A DNA stretch of 64,000 nucleotides, taken from Chamaelirium japonicum (taxonomy: Eukaryota; Streptophyta; Magnoliopsida; Liliales; Melanthiaceae). The notes below the pieces were generated by a model. The model made no database searches, was not told the DNA's origin, and saw nothing but the letters and a program-made list of their open reading frames with translations. Location of the stretch: positions 372,001 to 436,000 of the forward strand of contig CANTAL010000024.1 of assembly GCA_947650365.1 (NCBI GenBank). Reading direction: 5' to 3'. Below are positions 57,140 to 64,000 of this stretch, piece after piece (position 1 is the first letter of the stretch; every line of letters starts with the position of its first letter). Both the position numbers and the translations under genes were made by a program.

Positions 57140-57760
57140 GAATGGGTCGTACGAATGAATTAGAATGGATACACGATCCAGATCCATTCTAATTCATTCG
57201 CACAATCTATTCTAATTCATTCGTAGGATCGTGCGAATGAATTAGAATGGATCGTGCGAATGAGTTAGAATAGATCGTACGAATGAATTAGAATGGATCG
57301 TACGAATGAATTAGAATGGATCGTACGAATGAATTAGAAAGGATACATTCGTACAAATGAATTAGAATGGATTGTACGAATGAATTAGAGTGGATACATT
57401 CGTACAAATGAATTAGAATGGATCATACGAATGAATTAGAATGGATACATTCGTACGAATGAATTAGAATGGATCATATGAATGAATTAGAATGGATCGT
57501 GCGAATGAATTAGAATGGATCGTACGAATGAGTAAGAATGGATCGTACGAATGAAATAGAATGGATCATATGAATGAATAAGAATGGATCGTACGAATGA
57601 ATTAGAATGGGTCGTACGAATGAATTAGAATGGATACACGATCCAGATCCATTCTAATTCATTCGCACAATCTATTCTAATTCATTCGTAGGATCGTGCG
57701 AATGAATTAGAATGGATCGTGCGAATGAGTTAGAATGGATCGTACGAATGAATTAGAATG
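57140..57760 (+). repeat. 465-bp-spaced duplication of a + cassette
   Basis: GGGTCGTACG, then ACACGATCCAGATCC, then a + run of about 54 bp ending CGTAGGATCGTGCG, occurs at about 57146-57235 and about 57611-57700. The offset is 465 bp at two markers (57181 and 57646; 57231 and 57696). The DNA between is - and contains three TACATTCGTAC long monomers. Confidence 0.85.
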
Positions 57761-58066
57761 GATCATACGAGTTAATTAGAATGGATCGTACGAATGAATT
57801 AGAAAGGATACATCCGAATTCATTCGTACGATCCATTCTAATTCCTTCGTACGATCCATAGTCTAATTCATTCACACGATCCATTCTAATTCATTCGTAC
57901 GATTGATTCTAATTCAATCCATTCTAATTCATTCGTACGATCTATTCTAATTTATTCACACGATCCATTCTAATTCATTCGTACGATTGATTCTAATTCA
58001 ATCCATTCTAATTCATTCGTACGATCTATTCTAATTCATTCGTACGATCTATTCTAATTCATTCGT

Positions 58067-60672
58067 ACGAATGAATTAGAATGGATACATTCGCACGAAT
58101 TAGAATGGATCGTACGAATGAATTAGAATGGATCGTACGAATGAATTAGAATGGATCATATGAATGAATTAGATTGGATCGTATAAATGAATTAGAATGG
58201 ATCGTACGAATGAATTAGAATGGATCGTGCTAGTGAATTAGAATGGATCGTACGAATGAATTAGAGTGGATACATTCGTACAAATGAATTAGAATGGATA
58301 CATTCGTACGAATGAATTAGAATGGATCGTACGAATGAATTAGAATGGATACATTCGCACGAATTAGAATGGATCGTACGAATGAATTAGAATGGATCGT
58401 ATGAATAAATTAGATTGGATCGTATAAATGAATTAGAATGGATCGTACGAATGAATTAGAATGGATCGTGCTAATGAATTAGAATGGATCGTACGAATGA
58501 ATTAGAGTGGATACATTCGTACAAATGAATTAGAATGGATACATTCGTGCGAATGAATTAGAATGGATCGTGCGAATGAATTAGAATGGATCGTACGAAT
58601 GAATTAGAATGGATCGTATGAATGAATTAGATTGGATCATATTAATGAATTAGAATGGATCGTACGAATGAATTAAAATAGATCGTACGAATGAATTAGA
58701 ATGGATACGAATGGATCGTACGAATGAGTAAGAATGGATCGTACGAATGAAATAGAATGGATTGTACGAATGAATTAGAATGGATACTTTCGTGCGAATG
58801 AATTAGGATGGATCGTATGAATGAATTAGAATGGATCGTACGAATGAATTAGAATGGATACATTCGTGCGAATGAATTAGAATGGATCGTATGAATGAAT
58901 TAGAATCGATCGTACGAATGAATTAGAATGGATCATGCGAATGAATTAGAATGGATCGTGCGAATGAATTAGAATGGATCGTATGAATGAATTAGAATGG
59001 ATCGTATGAATGAAAAAGAATGGATCGTACGAATGAACAAGAATGGATCGTGCGAATGAATTAGAATGGATCGTACGAATGAATTAGAATGGATCGTACG
59101 AAGGAATTAGAATGGATCGTATGAATGAATTAGAATGGATCGTGCGAATGAATTAGAATGGATCGTACGAATGAATTAGAATGGATACATTCGTGTGAAT
59201 GAATTAGAATGGATCATACGAAGGAATTAGAATGGATCGTACGAATGAATTAGAATGGATCGTACGAATGAATTAGAATGGATACATTCGTGCGAATGAA
59301 TTAGAATGGATCATACGAATGAGTAAGAATGGATCGTGCGAATGTATTAGAATGGATCATATGAATGAATTAGAATGGATCGTATGAATGAATTAGAATG
59401 GATCGTGCGAATAAATTAGAATGGATCGTATGAATGAATTAGAATAGATTGTGCGAATGAATTAGAATGGATCGTACGAATGAATTAGAATGGATACATT
59501 CGTGCGAATGAATTAGAATGGATCATATGAATGAATTAGAATCGATCGTACGAATGAATTAGAATGGATCATGAGAATGAATTAGAATGGATCATACGAT
59601 TGAGTAAGAATGGATTGTACGAATGAAATAGAATAGATCGTACGAATGAATTAGAATGGATCGTGTGAATAAATTAGAATGGATCGTATGAATGAATTAG
59701 AATGGATCGTACGAATGAATTAGAATGGATTCATTCGTGCGAATGAATTAGAATGGATCGTGCGAATGAATTAGAATTGATCGTGCGAATAAATTAGAAT
59801 GGATCGTACGAATGAATTAGAATGGATCGTATGAATGAATTAGAATAGATCGTACGAATGAATTAGAATGGATTAGAATGAATTAGAATGGATCGTGCGA
59901 ATGAATTAGAATGGATCGTACGAAGGAATTAGAATGGATCGTATGAATGAATTAGAATGGATCGTGCGAATGAATTAGATTGGATCATATGAATGAATTA
60001 GAATAGATCGTGCGAATGAAATAGAATGGATCGTACGAATGAATTAGAATGGATCGTACGAATGAATTAGAATGGATCGTACGAATGAATTAGAATGGAT
60101 ACATTCGTGCGAATGAATTAGAATGGATCATACGAAAGAGTAAGAATGGATCGTGCGAATGAATTAGAATGGATCATATGAATGAATTAGAATGGATCGT
60201 ATGAATGAATTAGAATAGATCATGCGAATGAATTAGAATGAATTAGAGTGGATACATTCATACAAATGAATTAGAATGGATACATTCGTACGAATGAATT
60301 AGAATGGATCGTACGAATGAATTAAAATGGATACATTCGCACGAATTAGAATGGATCGTATGAATGAATTAGAATAGATCGTACGAATGAATTAGAATGG
60401 ATCGTATGAATGAATTAGATTGGATCGTATAAACAAATTAGAATGGATCGTATGAATGAATTAGAATGGATCGTGCTAATGAATTAGAATAGATCGTACG
60501 AATGAATTAGAGTGGATACATTCGTACAAATGAATTAGAATGGATACATTCGTGCGAATGAATTAGAATGGATCGTGCGAATGAATTAGAATGGATCGTA
60601 CGAATGAATTAGAATAGATTGTGCTAATGAATTAGAATGGATCGTATGAATGAATTAGAATGGATACATTCG
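58067..60672 (-). repeat. Longest single-orientation block (2.6 kb, -)
   Basis: This is an uninterrupted - run between switches at 58067 and 60672. It holds a local duplication marked by ACATTCGCACGAATTAG at 58087 and about 58351 (264 bp apart) and GAGTGGATACATTCG at 58264 and 58505 (241 bp apart). The 23-bp difference is one monomer lost from the second copy. A third copy of the same series is at about 60240-60560. Confidence 0.88.
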
Positions 60673-61488
60673 TGCGAATCCATTCTATTTCATTCGTACG
60701 ATCCATTCTTATTCATTCGCACGATCCATTCTAATTCATTCGCACGATCCATTCTAATTCCTTCGTACGATCTATTCTAATTCATTCGTACGATCCATTC
60801 TAATTCCTTCGTATGATCCATTCTAATTCATTCGTACGGTATGATTCATTCTAATTCATTCGTACGATTCATTCTAATTCAATCCATTCTAATTCATTCG
60901 TACGATCCATTCTAATTTCTTCGTATGATCTATTCTAATTCGTTCGTACGATCCATTCTATTTCATTCGTACGATTCTAATTCATTCGTACGATCCATTC
61001 TAATTCATTCATACGATCCATTCTAGTTCATTCGTATGATTCATTCTAATTCAATCCATTCTAATTCATTCCATTCTAATTCATTCGCACGATCCATTCG
61101 CATTCACTCAAACGATCCATTCTAATTCATTCATACAATCCATTCATTCGTACGATACATTCTAATTCATTCGTATGATCCATTCTAATTCATTCGTACG
61201 ATCCATTCTAATTCATTTGTACGGTATGATTCATTCTAATTCATTCGTACGATTCATTCTAATTCAATCCATGCTAATTCATTCGTACGGTATGATTCAT
61301 TCTAATTCATTCGTACGATTCATTCTAATGCAATCCATTCTAATTCATTTGTACGATCCATTCTAATTCATTCATATGATCCATTCTAATTCATTCGCAC
61401 GAATGTATCCATTCTATTTCATTCGTACGATCCATTCTAATTCATTCGCACGATCCATTCTAATTCATTCATACGATCTATTCTAATT
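60673..61488 (+). repeat. + block with clustered composite markers
   Basis: CGTACGGTATGATTC occurs three times here (about 60835, 61220 and 61285), the last two about 65 bp apart, each followed by a short 15-bp monomer. CGCATTCACTCAAACG is at about 61090. A 63-codon frame at 61175-61366 is repeat-derived and contains this marker in frame. Confidence 0.86.
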
Positions 61489-64000
61489 TGAATGGATCGC
61501 ACGAATGAATTAGAATGGATCGTACGAATGAGTAAGAATGGATCGTACGAATGAATTAGAATGGATTGAATTAGAATGAATCGTACGAATGAATTAGAAT
61601 GGATCTTACGAATGAATTAGAATGGATTGAATTAGAATGAATCGTACGAATGAATTAGAATGAATCATACCGTACAAATGAATTAGAATGGATCATACGA
61701 ATGAATTAGAATAGATCATACGAAGAAATTAGAATGGATCGTACGAATGAATTAGAATGGATTGAATTAGAATGAATCGTACGAATGAATTAGAATGAAT
61801 CATACCGTACGAATGAATTAGAATGGATCATACGAAGGAATTAGAATGGATCGTACGAACGAATTAGAATGGATCGTACGAATGAATTAGAATGGATCGT
61901 ACGATTCATACGATCCATTCTAATTCATTCGTACGATCCATTCTAATTCATTCGCACAATCTATTCTAATTCATTCTAATTCATTCGTACGATCTATTCT
62001 AATTCCTTCGTATGATCCATTCTAATTCATTCGTACGGTATGATTCATTCTAATTCATTCGTACGATTCATTCTAATTCAATCCATTCTAATTCATTCGT
62101 AAGATCCATTCTAATTCATTCGTACGATTCATTCTAATTCAATCCATTCTAATTCATTCGTACGATCCATTCTTACTCATTCGTACGATCCATTCTAATT
62201 CATTCGTGCGAATGAATTAGAATGGATCATACGAAGGAATTAGAATGGATCGTACGAATGAATTAGAATGGATCGTACGAATGAATTAGAATGGATACAT
62301 TCGTGCGAATGAATTAGAATGGATCGTATGAATGAATTAGAATCGATCGTACGAATGAATTAGAATGGATCATGCGAATGAATTAGAATGGATCGTGCGA
62401 ATGAATTAGAATCGATCGTACGAATGAAATAGAATGGATTGTACGAATGAGATAGAATGGATCGTACGTACGAATGAATTAGAATGGATCGTACGAATGA
62501 ATTAGAATGGATTGAATTAGAATGAATCGTATGAATGAATTAGAATGAATCATACCGTACGAATGAATTATAATGGATCATACGAAGGAATTAGAATGGA
62601 TCGTACGAATGAATTAGAATGGATCGTACGAATGAATTAGAATGGATCATACGAAGGAATTAGAATGGATCGTACGAAGGAATTAGAATGGATAGTACGA
62701 ATGAATTAGAATGGATACCTTCGTGCAAATGAATTAGAATGGATCGTACAGAATGAGTAAGAATGGATCGTACGAATGAAATAGAATGGATCATATGAAT
62801 GAATTAGAATGGATCGTATGAATGAATTAGATTGGATACATTCGTGCGAATCCATTCTATTTCATTCGTACGATCCATTCTAATTCATTCGCACGATCCA
62901 TTCTAATTCATTCATACAATCCATTCTAATTCCTTCGTACGATCCATTCTAATTCATTCGTACGATCCATTCTAATTCATGCATACGATCCATTCTGATT
63001 CATTCGTACGATCCATTCTAATTCATTCGTACGATCCATTCAAATTCATTCGCACCATCTATTCTAATTCATTCGTACGATCCATTCTAATTCATTCGCA
63101 CGATCCATTCTAATTCATTCATACGATCCATTCTATTTCATTCGTACGATCTATTCTTACTCATTGTACGATCCATTCTAATTCATTTGCACGAAGGTAT
63201 CCAATCTAATTCATTCGTACTATCCATTCTAATTCCTTCGTACAATCCATTCTAATTCCTTCGTACGATCCATTCGGATACATTCGTGCGAATCCATTCT
63301 ATTTCATTCGTACGATCCATTCTAATTCATTCGCACGATCCATTCTAATTCATTCATACGATCCATTCTATTTCATTCGTACGATCCATTCTAATTCATT
63401 CACACGAATGTATCAATTCCAATTCATTCGTACGATCCATTCTAATTCATTCGCACGATCCATTAGAATGGATTTTATGAATGAATTAGAATGTATCGTA
63501 TGAATGAATTAGAATGGATACATTCGTGCGAATGAATTAGAATGGATCGTATGAATGAATTAGAGTGGATACATTCGTACAAATGAATTAGAATGGATCG
63601 TCCGAATGAATTAGAATGGATACATTCGTGCGAATGAATTAGAATGGATCATATGAATGAATTAGAATGGATCGTTTGAGTGAATGCGAATGGATCGTGC
63701 GAATGAATTAGAATGGATTGTACGAATGAATTAGAATGGATCGTACGAATGAATTAGAATGGATCGTATGAATGAATTAGAATGGATCGTACGAATGAAT
63801 TAGAATGGATTGTACGAATGAATTAGAATGGATTGAATTAGAATGAATCGTACGAATGTATTAGAATGGATCGTATGAATGAATTAGAATGGATCGTGCG
63901 AATGAATTAGAATGGATCGTGCGAATGAATTAGAATGGATCGTACGAATGAATTAGAATGGATCGTATGAATGAATTAGATTGGATCGTATTAATGAATT
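61489..64000. repeat. Alternating blocks to the window end
   Basis: Orientation is - 61489-61901, + 61902-62208, - 62209-62845, + 62846-63272, a reversed scrap of about 16 bp, + 63290-63463 and - 63464-64000. The stretch 62520-62845 repeats the series at about 3800-4085, including GAATTATAATGG and TACCTTCGTGC. It carries a one-base slip at 62748 (GTACAGAATGAG). The array runs off the end in - orientation. Confidence 0.86.

Larger units (their letters stand above)
53211..58066. repeat. Finest part of the mosaic
   Basis: The switches, by my reading, are near 53211, 53239, 53426, 53984, 54151, 54176, 54250, 54746, 55164, 55590, 55766, 55893, 55938, 56356, 56406, 56756, 57176, 57229, 57641, 57695, 57816 and 58067. 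Most blocks are 45-500 bp. Two separate direct duplications in this stretch both have 465-bp spacing. No unique DNA is interposed at any switch. Confidence 0.8.
1..64000. repeat. 23-bp satellite array filling the window
   Basis: Every part of the window reads as variants of one 23-bp monomer that begins GATCCATTCTAATT and ends CATTCGTAC, or its reverse complement. The spacing is direct: successive GATC starts at 76 and 99 are 23 bp apart, and this holds across the window. The monomer has 6 A, 9 T, 6 C and 2 G, so each block has a strong C-over-G strand bias. Common variants are CGCAC, CATAC, CGTAT and CATAT for CGTAC; TATTTC or TTACTC for TAATTC; CCTTCG for CATTCG; and GATCT, AATCC or AATCT for GATCC. 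Length variants of about 15 and 28 bp are interspersed. No stretch longer than about 20 bases falls outside this family, and neither end reaches flanking DNA. I do not recognise the family by name. It is not the human ATTCC satellite, an alpha satellite or a telomere repeat. Confidence 0.98.

Noticed and set aside
1-64000. CRISPR array (short direct repeats at regular spacing)
   Set aside because: There are no unique spacers. The 23-bp units abut directly and occur in both orientations, and there are no cas genes.
1-64000. Human-type ATTCC satellite (HSat2/3) or telomeric repeat
   Set aside because: The unit has ATTC words but is a 23-mer with a GTACGATCC half, not a pentamer array, and contains no TTAGGG-like or TTTAGGG-like runs.
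1-64000. CENP-B box in the monomer (TTCG followed by A and CGGG)
   Set aside because: TTCGTACGATCC matches the TTCG start only. The CGGG end that the box needs is absent from the consensus, so centromere identity cannot be claimed.
1-64000. Assembly artefact as the explanation for the flips and duplications
   Set aside because: Not excluded, but not preferred. Copies differ by scattered substitutions and by clean indels (92, 378 and 716 bp), which simple duplication of reads would not give. Raw long reads are needed to settle it.

Overview
The whole 64 kb window is one tandem-repeat (satellite) array. I see no gene, RNA gene, transposon or other unique sequence in it. The monomer is 23 bp: it begins GATCCATTCTAATT and ends CATTCGTAC. 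It is about 35% GC, C/T-rich on one strand, and recurs roughly 2,700-2,800 times. The sequence is still inside the array at both ends. An array of this size with no coding sequence, inverted blocks, segmental duplications and CpG-type decay indicates a eukaryotic chromosome, probably heterochromatin. I do not recognise the family and cannot name the species. Below, '+' means the GATCCATTC-type reading appears on the given strand, and '-' means the GAATGGATC-type reading does.

The array is not head-to-tail throughout. It is a mosaic of blocks that flip orientation about 140 times by my reading. Block lengths run from about 20 bp to 2.6 kb; the longest are - 58067-60672, + 16239-18367 and + 22208-24316. 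Most flips use a small set of recurring junction sequences, so junctions were copied along with the blocks.

Above this lies a hierarchy of larger duplications. Copy A (1-14860) recurs as copy B (28685-43341), starting 28,684 bp downstream. Between them, a block of about 5.98 kb is tandemly duplicated (14888-20867 and 20868-26110). A 2.29-kb-spaced direct repeat lies inside A (1985-3280 and 4278-5573), is carried into B, and recurs once more at 46600-47400. Part of A (10200-11680) appears a third time at 43840-45340. Smaller duplications at spacings of about 240-264, 342, 378, 465, 936 and 1,905 bp occur elsewhere. From about 50 kb to 58 kb the mosaic is finest, with blocks mostly under 500 bp.

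Open reading frames of 60-107 codons exist, but all are by-products of the repeat: 3 x 23 bp gives a 23-codon period, and frames stay open only where variants remove the in-frame TAA. I found no new biochemical system. What merits attention is structural: the dense inversion mosaic, the duplicated junctions, a 716-bp deletion visible between copies A and B that itself created an orientation switch, a 52-bp perfect palindrome present in both copies, and a substitution pattern that looks like CpG methylation decay. All positions and comparisons were read by eye, so block edges are good to roughly 5-25 bp.
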